A stretch of DNA of 64,000 bases from positions 5,208,001-5,272,000 of the forward strand of contig NC_088307.1 of the NCBI RefSeq assembly GCF_032854445.1. Reading direction: 5' to 3'. A program made the position numbers and the translations under genes. Every line of letters begins with the position of its first letter. The first letter of the stretch is position 1. The notes beneath the pieces were generated by a model that did no database searches, was not told where the DNA came from, and saw nothing but the letters and a program-made list of their open reading frames with translations. Below are positions 1-11,600 of the stretch, piece by piece. This stretch comes from Liolophura sinensis. Taxonomy: Eukaryota; Mollusca; Polyplacophora; Chitonida; Chitonidae.

Positions 1-471
1 ACAGCAGTCTTTGATTTCGTGAGGTAGTGACCACACCCACTATTCCTAAAGCCAACAACAACTGCACTGGCTTCAATGATCATATCCATGTAGACACACA
101 TGTACATGAATGTCCACAGTTAATGTATGCAGCGATTGTGAATTGTGCATTCTGCGAGAGAGGAAATGTTGAATAGCTTTTTTTGTGTGTGAATGGATTA
201 TATATTAATACATGAACTTCAGGTTCAAGGAACTGTTGTTGATGTACATGACTACAGTGAATGGGTTTCCACCAGGCTATTGAACCATCAAAGACAGACT
301 GTATACATGTACATGTGCTGGGGTCTACATTTATTATTCCGTATATATCAGGATACGTCACAACGAAGAAAATATGTTTTCCAGAGGTGCGATGTACAGA
401 TGGCTGTACAGTAACATATCTACATGGAGTATATTGTTGACAGAATAGTCATGTGTGCATTTAAATATCTG
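1..471. other. Non-coding, no feature recognised
   Basis: AT-rich, with several acatgtacatg palindromes. Short open frames on both strands show no domain or splice context. Probably an intron or flank of SUCO. Confidence 0.5.
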
Positions 472-683
472 CTTCTCAACTTTTCAACCACAAAAGCACT
501 TTTTTGAGTAATCGTTTTTAAAAGCACTAAAAACGATTACTCATTTTGTGTTATACCAAGGGATCAAAAGTTTGTATTATTAAAGATGCAAGCCTCATAA
601 AACTTTCTACACCCTACAGTTCTCTCAGAATGTTTTAAGATATTGGTGGCAGAGGCGGTTGAAAAGATTGAAGAATTGGGTAT
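472..683. mobile_element. MITE-like element, version 1
   Basis: Starts ctcaacttttcaaccac and ends ggttgaaaagattgaagaat, i.e. imperfect terminal inverted repeats. The interior (acaaaagcacttttttgag ... taaagatgcaagcctcataa ... ttctctcagaatgtttt) matches the copies at 2944, 13470 and 16972. Non-coding. Confidence 0.7.
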
Positions 684-740
684 GGACAGTGTGCAAGTGC
701 ACTGTAGCTGTCATCACGTACATGCACGTAGCAAGGATTT

Positions 741-977
741 TTTATTTGATTTTGATTGGTGTGTTGTGCCGTACATAAGAATATTTCACTTATATGACAG
801 CGGCCAGGATTACAGTGAGAGGAAAACGGGAAGAGCGCTGGTGAACCCCATGAGCAATCACAGGTTGCTGACAGACCTTCCCACATGTGACCAAATTAGA
901 CAGCATGACCTTGATGAGAGGCTCTTGAGTCTTTGTTGTGCACTAGCACTTTAACCACTTGGCCAATGTGGCCCCCA
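741..977 (-). mobile_element. tRNA-derived SINE (family A), full length, diverged
   Basis: Read on plus it runs from the tail (tttgattttgattggtgtg) through gccgtacataagaatatttc and aatcacaggttgctgacaga to the tRNA-like head, degraded at aaccacttggccaatgtggc. Orientation is therefore minus. See the copies at 29249 and 59929 for intact examples. Confidence 0.75.
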
Positions 978-1782
978 AGTAGCACATATTTTATGGCATG
1001 TACAGTACAGGTATGTGAAATATAGAACATGGCCTCAAGCACCAATCCAACAGAGAAGCTGATATAATTTAGATTGTTCGTAGGTGATGTTGGCATATAC
1101 ATTTTTTGTTGTGGTTTTGTTTTCTTCTGAATTTGTATTATCAGAGTGAAATTTTAATTGGTTTTGAAATGTTTAATTTAACCGAGCCACATGGATTTCA
1201 TCGTTAATTGTTTTCTTAGTGATATCATTGGAAAATATCTGGCACTGTCTGTTGAGAGAGAAGTTTTCTTTCCTTTCCTCTAGATTCGTAGATTTTCAGG
1301 ATATGCAAAGTTTTTATCCTCCATATCAGTAAGTTTAAATCTCATGATTGGTTTCTTCGTAAATTACGTGTATTCTTTTAGAGGATGTCATTACAAAATA
1401 GTTTTCACAATTCATGATGATATTAACATTCCCCTAAAACATGTACTGATAAATTTCCTCTAGATTGGCAGTTGTTGAGCGCATGACAGGGTCCTGTTAT
1501 TTCCTGTCTCCCAGTATTGTGTATGTACATGTAAAATGAAGTTGCCGGTCCATCAAAGATAGCCCTAATCTCCGTTCTGTTTAGATTATACTATGTATGT
1601 ACTGAGCGCTGCCGTCAGCTGTGACTGATGCTTACTGCTGGAGGGTGTGTGTCTGTCACAGAGTGTGTTGACATCTATGGATTTCCACTCGTTAATTAAT
1701 ACCTGTGTTCGTATACATTAGATCCATAGGTATAAAAACACCATCTACAGATCTATATGCCTACATGTGTGCAGATCATTGT
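978..1782. other. Non-coding, no feature recognised
   Basis: AT-rich sequence with a few tacatgta motifs; no exon, repeat unit or domain seen. Confidence 0.5.
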
Positions 1783-1985
1783 ACTGTAATTCTTCAACCT
1801 TTTCACATAGTTGCAAGGTACTTATTAAAGCATATTTTGAAGGCCCTATTTCTGTGTAGACTGATAAAATTATCTTTTTTGTGAAGCCCTGAAATTGGCC
1901 AATCCAACCAATGTAGTTTTGTCTTGAAAATTATAAATATGCATAAATTGCCTTGTCATATACCAAAAGATTGAAGAATTAGGGT
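1783..1985 (+). mobile_element. MITE-like element, version 2
   Basis: Begins ctgtaattcttcaacctttt after a TA and ends aaaagattgaagaattaggg. The interior reads gcaaggtacttattaaagc ... aagccctgaaattggcca ... accaatgtagttttgtc. Inverted ends, no coding potential, about 200 bp. Confidence 0.75.
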
Positions 1986-2029
1986 GATGTGCAATTTTTT
2001 TTAAGTCATAAATTATGTTATGACTCATA

Positions 2030-2166
2030 AAATTATACTTTTCTTAAAGCCCTGAAATTGGCCGATCCCACCAATATAGTTTTGTTTTTAAAATCAAATG
2101 AAACATGTGCATAAAGTGCACCGCAAGTTGCTCTTTCATGTGTAAAAAAGCTTTAGGAATTAGGGT
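2030..2166 (+). mobile_element. MITE-like element, version 2, partial
   Basis: Carries the right two-thirds of the version 2 element (aaagccctgaaattggccga ... gttgctctttcatgtgtaaa ... aggaattagg). The left end is missing. It lies directly after the copy at 1783, so this may be a local duplication. Confidence 0.7.
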
Positions 2167-2943
2167 GTATACTTCAGGTTTTTCTGTCAAGGCTGTCATA
2201 TATCCCCACTGTAACAGAGTCGTTATTAAAAGGAAACAAATTACATAAAATACAAAGTCGGAGATGACTTTGTGAACCCAAGATTTGGACAAATTCCACA
2301 AAGCCAGTTTTCAATTAAGTCAGAATTTGAAATTTGATACACTTAAAGACTTATCGTTTGACCCATATAACTAAGATTAGGACTGAGAAAAAGTGTTATG
2401 TATAGAGCCAATTTCTTCACAACCTAAACTTCTGGAGCTGTAAATTACACAACGTAATGGAGTTAAAATTTTGAATTTAATAAATTGAAGTCAGATATCT
2501 TTCTGCGGAATTGGTTGGAGATTTTGTAATTGATTAACTTTGGTGTGTATGTGAAGTTGAAAGGACCCTTTGTCCTTTGTACACAGTACAGGTATGACAC
2601 GGTCTTACATATACACACATTCCTTAGGAGAGAAGCAAACTGTATGGGTGTATGTTCTTTTGGCAAGGTTTAAATCATAAGCAAACATCATTTTTCAAAG
2701 GAAGTGCCTTTTTAAAGCCTAATTGGTGTTGGTGTGAAGTCAGTGATAATTATATTCTCTGTGTTGTGTGCAGACAGCTCAAGGCCATACCAGGGGCAAG
2801 TGTTATCCAGACTGGGTCTTTTTCCGTTTGCCTATATGCAATACAGACATGCCTGAATCCTGCACTGTTAGACTAGTTTTTGCAAAAGCTTACAACCTGT
2901 ATGTACATTTATATTTGTGTATTATAAAAACTAATATACCCAG

Positions 2944-3165
2944 ATTCTTCTACCTTTTCAACCGCAATTGCAACCAATATTTAATTTTCAAACATTCGGA
3001 GGGAACTGTGGAGTGGAGAGAAATAATTTGCACAGTTTTATGAAGCTTGCATCTTTATTGGCACAAAGAAATCATTTTTAGTGCCATTTTCATAATGAAC
3101 GTATGCATAAATTCCACTGAAATAAGTTCTTTAGTGGTTGAAAAGGTTGAAGATTTACAGTAATA
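2944..3165. mobile_element. MITE-like element, version 1
   Basis: Runs from ttctaccttttcaaccgcaa to gtggttgaaaaggttgaaga followed by tttacag. It contains attcggagggaactgtgga and gcttgcatctttattggcac in inverse order to the copy at 472. Confidence 0.72.
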
Positions 3166-3242
3166 CTGTAACTGTGATTTCCTTTCTAGATATCTAGTGA
3201 TTTATTACTGTACTGATATGTATTATTTTGATGGAAGGAAGA

Positions 3243-3312
3243 ATATGGCTCAGTGGTAATATGCCCTTCTCCCATCTGCTGCCACAAGGCCCAGGTTCAA
3301 TCCTGACCTTGG
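3243..3312 (+). mobile_element. tRNA-like SINE head (different family)
   Basis: tatggctcagtggtaatatg (A-box-like) is followed about 45 bp later by caggttcaatcctgac (B-box-like). The segment cannot fold as a complete tRNA with an acceptor stem as far as I can tell, so a SINE head or tRNA pseudogene is more likely than a tRNA gene. Confidence 0.5.
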
Positions 3313-3533
3313 ACAAGAAATTTCTAGATTCTCCTGCTCTCTTTGTCTGTGTGGCCTTGGTTGCAGTCTAATGTTTATTGATGAGCTTATCTTTTAACAA
3401 TATAGATGCAAGATGATGTGTACAATGTACAAACTCACGAGAAAGTTTGACACATAACTTGTTCATAGTTGGTGGTTTCCCTGGACATTTCTGTTTCTTC
3501 CTCACATAAAAACTAGTAATCACATATCCATGT

Positions 3534-4005
3534 GAAAAATTTAAAAAACAGTAAAGCAGTTAGCTTAAAAAGCAAATGTACCAAATGATCACCATATGAG
3601 GTGGGGGTGGGGAATTTTTGAAAAATTCATAACCAGCAATGAAATTTGAAAAATTAAAAAAACAGTGAAGTAAAGCAATCAGTTTAAAAAGCAGATGTAC
3701 CAAATGATCACCAGCCTATATATGAGGGGGGGTGGGGGGAATTTTTTAAAAATTCATCACCAGCAATGAAATTTGAAAAATTAAAAAAACAGTGAAGTAA
3801 AGCAATCAGTTTAAAAAGCAGATGTACCAAATGATCACCAGCCTACATATGAGGGGGGGGGGGAATTTTTGAAAAATTCATAACCAGCAATGAAATTTGA
3901 AAAATTAAAAAAACAGTGAAGTAAAGCAATCAGTTTAAAAAGCAGATGTATCAAATGATCTTCAGCCTATATATAAAGGGGGAAATTTTTGAAAAATTCA
4001 TACCC
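3534..4005. repeat. Tandem repeat, unit about 122 bp, four copies
   Basis: Each unit has a gaaatttgaaaaattaaaaa segment, gcaatcagtttaaaaagcag, atgtaccaaatgatcaccag, a run of 4-9 G and ttcataaccagcaatg. Copies differ mainly in the length of the G run. Confidence 0.85.
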
Positions 4006-5471
4006 AGCATTAAAATAAATAAACCCTAGTGTATGCTTACAGTACATGTACATTATATAATGATGTATGTGTGCAGAAGTTATTTCACATGTACAGTACA
4101 AACACATGTACAACCCTCATGTGTTTGCACTTGACACGTAATTGTGATCCATGATGAGATAAAATCCGTTCAAGTCATGTCAGCTGTGAGGCCATTTTCC
4201 TGTGAAGAAATCTGCTGGTTCACTCGTATAATATATGAGGTTGTACTGTATTGCATCATACACTATGCATGGCTGCTTCCTGCTTTTTGTGTCACATTAG
4301 CAGGCTTTTGGTGGCTATTAAAACCTCACATACATAACATGTACATGGATCAGTTTTGCCACGATGTTACCCAGTTCTCTTTCACATACATGCACCACCT
4401 GTTCAAGGCTCAGTGGCTTTATATTTAAGTGTTCGATGTTAGTCTTTGTTACAAAGTTCAGTTTTGGAGTTCGGAGTTTCAACGTTATGACAGTGTTTCG
4501 ACATAACTTTGTGGCAAGGTGGCGTAAATTAGTAAATTTTAACACTGCCAGGTATATATAATAATGACAAGAACTAGGGCTGCTTTTTTGCTTCACCTCG
4601 CAAATTATTAATAATCATGTAAAATAAATATTCCCGGAAATAAAAGTCATTGATTATGGATAATATTACATGTAATTATTGCAGACAGCTGTGTACATGT
4701 AGATGTACCCACCCTTGTTAAAATGCACTGATTTGTCAGAATAGGGCATCTCAGTGAGATGGGTGGGGTCATCTTGGCTCTGTGACTACCGACTCTTTGC
4801 ATTCCATGTTATGCTGCCAATAAGATACATGACGAGACATATCCTGTCACACCAGGTAGATGCACTCTACCGATTCTCAATGGGTGACTCAGTATTTTGA
4901 TGGCTTGACACTGTCGATGGGCGATGTTGTCATTAAATATTTAAAGGCAATGGACAGCCTAGATGCATATGACGAAATACAATCTCTTAATTTGTTTAAA
5001 GATATCTAATGTTTTTTCACCATTATGTAGCCAAATTTTTGCCAATACAGCGTTAAGCAACATGCATTTGTTTTTTTCATTCATGACAGCCGTAATGTAC
5101 GTGTATGTGTGAATGAAAGTATTCATGAACAAACAAGCAAGAGTGACATATTCTAAATGGCCTAAGATTTTGTCCATCATGTCCATGGGGAAGTTGGTTA
5201 TGTTACCGGATCATGAGAGATCAGATTCTATTGATGTTAGAAAGGAGTTTTGATGAATTGTTTGGACAGTGGGATGATATCCTGTCCCAAAGAATGCAAG
5301 ATTCAGCAAAAAAAGTAATATTTTATGACATTTATTTGCCTCTAAAAGTGATATTCATGTGGTTGAAATTTACAGCACTGTAATCTTGAGTATCGTATGA
5401 AATCATATTTGTATGCAATTACTGTATGTACATAAATCTAATAGGATGTTTTTCTTGTTTTTTTCTTGTAG
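4006..5471. other. Non-coding, no supportable exon
   Basis: AT-rich with acatgtaca palindromes near 4043, 4090 and 4340. An open stretch at about 5162-5390 (+) reads ILLMLERSFDELFGQWDDIL, but has no matching acceptor and no counterpart I know in SUCO, so I do not call it. Confidence 0.45.
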
Positions 5472-5657
5472 GAATCCTCTGCTGATCCAGACCTGGTTCC
5501 TGTACCCGCAGGAACCATTGATCACACGGCCACACCTGTCCAAGAAGCAGATCTCGTTAGTAGCCAGGTAATAGCACCTGAGACTGTGTTGGACACACCC
5601 ATGAAGGATGATATCTCAGGTAGCAAGGCTAATGGACCAGGTGATCAAATAGATCAG
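5472..5657 (+). CDS. SUCO: SUCO exon (acidic N-terminal region), first exon in window
   Basis: A 62-codon exon that starts after a pyrimidine-rich ...tcttgtag acceptor and ends at CAG|gtgggt. It begins [14 protein letters not shown] and is rich in D, E, T and S. Phase 0 at both ends. It has no domain of its own. Its assignment rests on frame continuity with the next exons and on the acidic composition expected before the SUN domain in this family. Earlier exons were not found in 1-5471. Confidence 0.75.
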
Positions 5658-8600
5658 GTGGGTATATGTGCTCACTTTACCAGATCCTGACGCAGGAAAT
5701 TCTTGTACCCACCAAAAGTGTTATAGGGTGATAAGTTTAGGATCCCACATGATAAATTTTCAAACATTTTGGCACATGTGTTTTGTGTATAAAAATGGTG
5801 AAACTAGCAGTGTAGCAGTACAAAATGAGTGTCCAAACTGTTCACCTGTTTGTAGATCAATCCCAGCTTACCTGTATGTGAGTGTACCTGGTATTTCTGT
5901 GTCTTGTGGTTGGGGAAACAGGTAACATGCCATAACAACATGTACCTGACTGATTGGAACCATATTGCATGTAGGTGTGTCAAACCATATTGCATGTAGG
6001 TGTGTCGAACCATATTGTATGTAGGTGTGTCGTACATGCACAGGTGTCACTGCGGGGGCTTTGATTCAGTATTGTAGGTATGATGACTGTCTATATCATA
6101 GACCGCCGTCGTATGAGTGAAATATTCTTGAGTACAGCGTAAAACACCAATCAAATAAATAAATAAACTATATCATAAAACAAAAGGCAAAGATTCAACT
6201 CTGGATAAAGCCTCCAAAGCACAGGTACAGGAAGAAAATAGAAAGGGCAAATTATACAAATTTTTTAGTAGGAGAATTAAACAGCAAGGCAATTTGAATG
6301 ATATGTTTTTAATTTGATTAATCACTGTTAAAAATGTGATTTTATTAATATTAATTATTATGTAGTACATTTGAACACTTTTTTAGTGTTTTTAGCTCAA
6401 ATTATTTAATGTAATTAAAGAGCATCCACGTTTAATTTGGAGCTGATTTGACCCTAATATAAAATGCATATGTTCATAAAGTTCAAGTATATAAAGTTTT
6501 GCCAAGTAAAGCCAGCTGTTTAACAAGGGGTGATTTCATTTGCTAGAAATTTTGCCCGTGGTATAATTGTCTGTGTTCCTCTTCTGCATTAATACCACTG
6601 ATGGTACATGTACGTCACATGTATCTGTGTATGCGTTGTTCTGGCTGTCTTTAACATGTGTTCAGGTATGTCGCATGGCATCTGTAGCACATAGCCCCTG
6701 ATAACAGGTCCAGCTGTGACTACCCGATCTCTGGCTGCCAATTGATTCTCTGTCAGATACTGGTACATTTAGTTTTATAAGTGGTGGGGGGGGGGGGGGG
6801 ATTCGTGCCCTCAATTCAGGCAGAAGGTGGCCATGTTAGGCTGCATGAAGTGTCCACCAAAACTGATCAATGAAAAAGTTTAAATTGATGTGTCACAGAC
6901 TTTGAGTTTATGGATTATGGGTACTGAATTTTTTTTAAAAGATTGCAAACTGTATCAGTGAGTAGCTAAACCTGTGGAATGAGTTAAATCTAAGCGTTAA
7001 AAAAAACTATATTCGTACATCAGCCATCAAGCAAAATGGACATTCCAGGTCAATATTAAATCCCAAGTCCAGTTCTCAAAATAGCAATCTAAGAACTAAG
7101 AGAGTATGCAAAGCATGAAATTAAGCTGGATTTATGCAAAGAAAAGCATAAATTAGTGAACTTTGTATCCGTATTGTGTACACAGGCAGTCTGACTCAGA
7201 AGTGTACAAACACCTCAGCATGATTCAGTCTAGTTAGTCCTACTGAGGTGGAACTATTAAGTTAGGATTTTTCTTTCATTTATAAAAATACAAGCCCCAC
7301 AACTCCATAAGAGTCTGGAATGTGATGTTATTTTGCCAGTAAGCTGCTGGAATTGTATACTGTGATTCTTCAACCTTTTCGTGTGTTCACAAGGTGTTTA
7401 TTCAGGCATTCTGAAGGCATTATTCTGTGTAGACTGATAGAATTACACTCTTTGTGAAGCCCTGAAATTGGCCATACCAACCAATGTAGTATTGTCTCCA
7501 AAATAAACTTTAAAATGTGCATATTTATTTATTTATTTGATTGGTGTTTTACGCCGTACTCAAGAACTTCTCTGAATTTCAAGTTCAGAAATTGTGAGAA
7601 CTCTGTACAGGTCTACAAGTGATTGAATTTCTTCAGGATTTTATAGGTTAGTAACGTGTCCATAAGAAGTGCAGCTGTGATAATTACACCATGGATTCCA
7701 TATATAGCAGTGGTTATTTAATCATGTAAAACTGTATGACAGGGATAAAATATTGTGAATTAAGTTAGGCAATAAGGCACACACGGTAGGCAATAAGGCA
7801 CACATGGTTTGCCATAAGGCACATAAGGTAGGCAATAAGGCACATATGGTAGGCAATAAGACACATAAGGTAGACAATAAGGCACACATGGTAGGCAATA
7901 AGGCACACATGGTTGGCCATAAGGCACAAAAGGTAGGCAATAAGGCACACATGGTCGGCAAGAAAAGACATAAGGTAGGCAGTAAAGCACACATTGAAGG
8001 TACTAAGGCACACATGGTAGGCAATAAGGCACCCATGGCTAGCAATAAGGCACATGGTGGACAATAAGGCAGGCAATAAAGGCACACAAGGTAAGCAATA
8101 AGGCACAATGGTAGGCAATAAGGCACAATGGTAGGCAAGAATGAACTGTAAGCTCAATGCAGCACAAGTGAAAGAGTCTGGAAGAATGTACATAAGATAA
8201 TAATGAATGGAAGAAGCACAATGTTGAGACATGCTGAATCTGCCTGTGTATTGAAACTATTGAGTCACAGTATACATGTACCCGGTATTTCTACTTACAG
8301 GCTTTATAAAATGTACATGTGATACACACCTGGTATATATGGGTGTGTGCCCGTATACATGTACACGATATACATGTGGCTACTCAGTGTCTGACTGTGT
8401 GAACCTTCAGTGGCATAGCTGTGGTCAAATCCTCCTTGCCTGTGTGACTTATCCCCCCTTGGACAATTCTGAAGGACTAGGATATCCGACCCAAAATTTT
8501 CCCCATGACTGAATTGCACATTACCCTAATTCTTCAACCTTTTTCCAGGTGAAAGAGCAATTTCCAGGGCAATTTATACATATTTATAATAAGATTTTGG

Positions 8601-11600
8601 AGACAAAACTATATTGAATGGATTGGCCAATTTCAGAGCTTCACAAAAAATATAATTTTGTTACCTTACATGGAATAAAGCCTTCAGAATATGCTTAAAT
8701 AACCCTTTTTATAAATGAACACTTTGCGAACATGGAGGAAAGTTGAAGAATTACATTACTCTTGATTTTGTTTGTTAATCAGAGGAATACAGCTAGGAAT
8801 GTTAAGGTTTAATACTTAAATCAAGTCTTTGTATATATTAAACTACAGCCTACATATGCTTGTTTGCCCAATATTGATGAAATCTTGCATACATTTGATG
8901 TGAACGTCGATAGAACTCAACCATTTGAACAAGCTTTTCTGGTTTTGCAATCAGTACGTGTAATTAGTTGTGCATGTAGCTTGGTTTATGCAGAAATAAG
9001 TGAAGGGTGATGCAAATGTATTAATGAGTTGTGGGGGGGGCGAGTAATTATGAGATAGGTTGGCCTTTGATGAAAGGGTGATAAGACAGTGTTCAGTTTA
9101 AGACCGGTATCCTAGATGCACACATGGATCTCAAGCTTGTGTACATGTATACATTTAGCTACTCAATGCAGTTCTGTTCGTTGATGTGTGAAGGTTGTTA
9201 AATTAAATAACAAACTATTAAAAGCAAGCATGCCAGTTTGTCTCAAGTTCAGTTAGCTTTTGTGGTAATAAAGTACCTTTTAAATTAAGTCATTCATTTA
9301 TTTATTCACTTATTTATTTGTTTATTTATGGGATTATCATGTAAAGTAGTACTGAGAATATATTGTCACTGATATTATGGCTGTCACATGCCTGAGTGGA
9401 GGAAATCAAAGTGCCCATCTGAAAAATAAAACCAGTGCCCTTCAGCAGGTAGCTGACAAACCTCCAGACTCAAACCCACAGCCCTTTAAAATAGCAAAGA
9501 TCTAGGACCTCATTAGGAATGTTGTAGTATTACATTCAGTACTTTAAGTCTGTATTATGTTTTTCAGAATAAAGGAAATGAAGTCAGTTTGGAAAACCCA
9601 GATCAGAAAGTAACACATGTTGAAGAAATTATCAAAGGAGCATCAGATGAGGAACTCTCCAGTCATCAGAGGGAGGAAAATGCCATCCCTCCAGTATCAA
9701 TATGCACAACAAGGTATGTCTCGCTGTAGTACAAATATCAAATGTTTGTTGATGTTTTCTTTCATTTGATCAATCTCGACTCCTGCATTTATTAAGTTGA
9801 AATTTTATTGGCATTTATAATATCAGAGGTACATTTGGGATGTGGTCAGCGCTGTAAATAATATATGAAAAAAAAAAGCTAAGTCATTTTAAGCTCGCTG
9901 TTGCCAAGAAACTTAAAGTACATGTATATATATATAATGTGGAAAGCGAGGTGTATGGATGATGTGAGAAAGTGTTACTGTCTGTGTCAAAAACAATTTC
10001 TCCAGGCGTAGGTGGGAAGGTCTTTCAGCAACCTGCGGATGGTCGTGGGTTTCCCCCCGTTCTCTGCCTGGTTTCTTCCCACCATATTGCTAGCCGCTGT
10101 CATATAAGTGAAATATTCTTGAGTACGGCGTAAAACACCAATCAAATGAATAAAGAAATCAAAATCAATTTTGGTGTAAACCAGTGGTTGTTTGCATACA
10201 TGTACAGTGTATTTATTTATTTCATTGGTTTTTTACGCTGTACTCAATATTTCTCTTATCCGATGACGCCCAGCATTATGGTGGGATGACAATGGACAGA
10301 ACCCATGTACAGTGTACATTTGTTATCACCCTTGTTTATTACAAAGTTTACTTTTAAACAAAGAGGTGAATATTACGTGTATTGTGCCTGAGCTTTGTAT
10401 CCACCAACTTGATACAATGTGTAGGTCCAGTTTAATTCTCGACGGAAATGAAGAATCTAATTGTCATTTATAAACAGTTGCGCACAAGAGAAAAAAATTA
10501 GCATACATGCAGTTTGCTCTGCTAATGGATTTACTGTCTGTATTAAACAAACATTCGACATCAGTCACAGTTTAGTGTGCAAGCTGTTTGAACATGTATT
10601 TTGATGCACATGTCAGTAGAAACCATCAAGGATGTTTCTGAATTCCTTTCATGTTTACAGGTTTGTTTACCTGTGCACATGTACATGTATTTCAGTGTAG
10701 TTTATAAATATCACATGCTATGGAACTTCGGCCACTGTGACCTTACTGTGATTGTACCCGGACATTTCATCACAGGCACTGGAATACGCATGGTGTAGAT
10801 TACAATGCTTTCTGGAAGAAATATCTAATAAAAGAATGTGCATATTTTCATGTATTGTATTCTCTTTGGAAGAAACAATTTTACCGTGTTGAAAATTTTG
10901 GGGGATACAGACACACATTGATTGTTAAAATATAAAGCTGCTGTCTATCCAATATTTTATTAATATTGAGGGTAAAAAATGTCATGTTTATAAACACGTA
11001 TTTTTGGTATTCTGCACATGTTGTCATAATTTTTTTACAATAAAAGGGGAGAAGATAATTCCCAGATACATTATATACATGCTATTTAACGTGAAATAAG
11101 AGCCTAGAGCTTTGATATGTGCAAATTAATACTGCCGTGGCATTTCGCTGAAATTCTGTTCGCATCGGTTTATGTAGATTTCATATTTTAAACAGTTTGT
11201 GCCCAGACTTTTAATGTGTGTAATAAAATCCGACGTTAGTTTAGGGTTGGCTTGGATTGGGTGATCTCACATTACATGTGCGTAACAGGTAACAGCTGCT
11301 CAGCTACACGTAGCTTGTGTCGTTACGAGACGTAGGAGACAAGGAAACTGTCTTCAGTTCTGATAAGATTTTAAAGAGGACACGAGATTCCAGTCTGCGT
11401 TGGCAGACTTTTTATAGCATGTTGTTCTGATCAGATTTTTTATGATGTGTCTCTTGATGTTGTGTACGATGTGGCATGTATTGTATGTTTCTTGATAATA
11501 CAGGTGAGCAGTTTCCGTCAAATGGTACAAATGCAAACCTTCAATAAAACAGCAACTCAAAACTTATGAACGACAAACCGCAGGATGTACTAATGTAGCT

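Noticed and set aside
5162-5390. Plus-strand open stretch encoding ILLMLERSFDELFGQWDDIL, with a possible donor after QDSAKK
   Set aside because: Attractive as an upstream SUCO exon, but I find no convincing acceptor and nothing like it in the family. Left uncalled.
7765-8232. 155-codon minus-strand open frame with Cys/Leu-rich repeats resembling a membrane protein
   Set aside because: Product of the 21-bp minisatellite; no splice sites or domain.
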